Program-made: the position numbers and the translations under genes
From: Setaria digitata
Lineage: Eukaryota > Nematoda > Chromadorea > Rhabditida > Setariidae
DNA length: 64,000 bases
Assembly: GCA_003640385.1 (NCBI GenBank)
Contig: RCAB01000291.1
Location: 1 to 64,000, forward strand
Reading direction: 5' to 3'
Notes under the pieces: generated by a model
What the model saw: only the letters and a program-made list of their open reading frames with translations
What the model was told of the DNA's origin: nothing
Database searches by the model: none
Shown: positions 63,935 to 64,000 of the stretch, one piece after another
Position numbering within the stretch: the stretch's first letter is position 1
How the letters are laid out: every line of letters begins with the position of its first letter

Positions 63935-63965
63935 ATTTGTTACAGATTCGTGCCATACTGGTGCA

Positions 63966-64000
63966 ATGCTAAAAGCCGAAATATCAATTTTTTCCGATGA
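63966..64000 (+). CDS. Possible start of a further gene, cut by the window edge
   Basis: TTCATTTGTTACAG ending at 63945 is a good acceptor; 20 bases later an ATG opens MLKAEISIFSD, which stays open to the end. The arrangement resembles the other probable trans-spliced starts here. With only 11 codons visible, the product cannot be guessed, and it may be an internal exon. Confidence 0.25.
   Translation, partial: MLKAEISIFSD

Overview
The window looks like the nuclear genome of a nematode, most likely a parasitic (spirurid/filarial-like) one. It is AT-rich, genes are broken into many small exons by short GT-AG introns with pyrimidine-CAG acceptors, and several genes have a strong 3' splice site only 2 to 33 bases before the start codon, as expected for spliced-leader trans-splicing. 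I see no bacterial or organellar sequence, rRNA, tRNA, CRISPR array or intact transposon. All gene models were read by hand from splice sites and reading phase; protein names rest on recalled family motifs, not on a search.

Layout. 1-300 is an AAT/ATT microsatellite with one ambiguous base. About 485-3810 (+) is a gene for a charged coiled-coil protein resembling the centrosomal/ciliary CSPP1/CCDC66 group, probably cut at the 5' side. 5124-20531 (+) is a complete ATM checkpoint kinase gene: 49 phase-consistent exons, about 2,443 residues, ending in a PI3K-like kinase domain and FATC. 20532-27980 is mostly gene-poor. 27981-29247 (-) holds the last four exons of a gene I cannot name, whose product carries an NPAY motif; possible upstream exons lie to 31.8 kb. 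32454-35224 (-) is a complete WDR54-type WD-repeat gene (10 exons, 366 residues). 36828-43173 (-) is a complete plasma-membrane-type Na+/H+ exchanger gene (22 exons, 845 residues). 43.2-51.3 kb is a long intergenic stretch between two divergent genes, with a few weak candidate exons and repeats. 51312-54813 (+) is a complete PLD3/PLD4-type gene (11 exons, 512 residues) with two HKD motifs. 54.8-63.9 kb is gene-poor; a possible first exon of another + strand gene starts at 63946 and runs off the window.

The genes do not form one pathway: a DNA-damage kinase, a probable centrosomal protein, a WD-repeat protein, an ion exchanger and a lysosomal-type nuclease/phospholipase. The coiled-coil and ATM genes, and the exchanger and WDR54 genes, are same-strand neighbours 1.3 to 1.6 kb apart, so shared transcription is possible but not shown. 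The most interesting points are a decayed copy of an ATM exon inside the preceding intron, two GC-AG introns in ATM, very short introns in the coiled-coil gene, the unnamed NPAY gene, and an HKD motif in the PLD protein that differs from the human PLD3 form.
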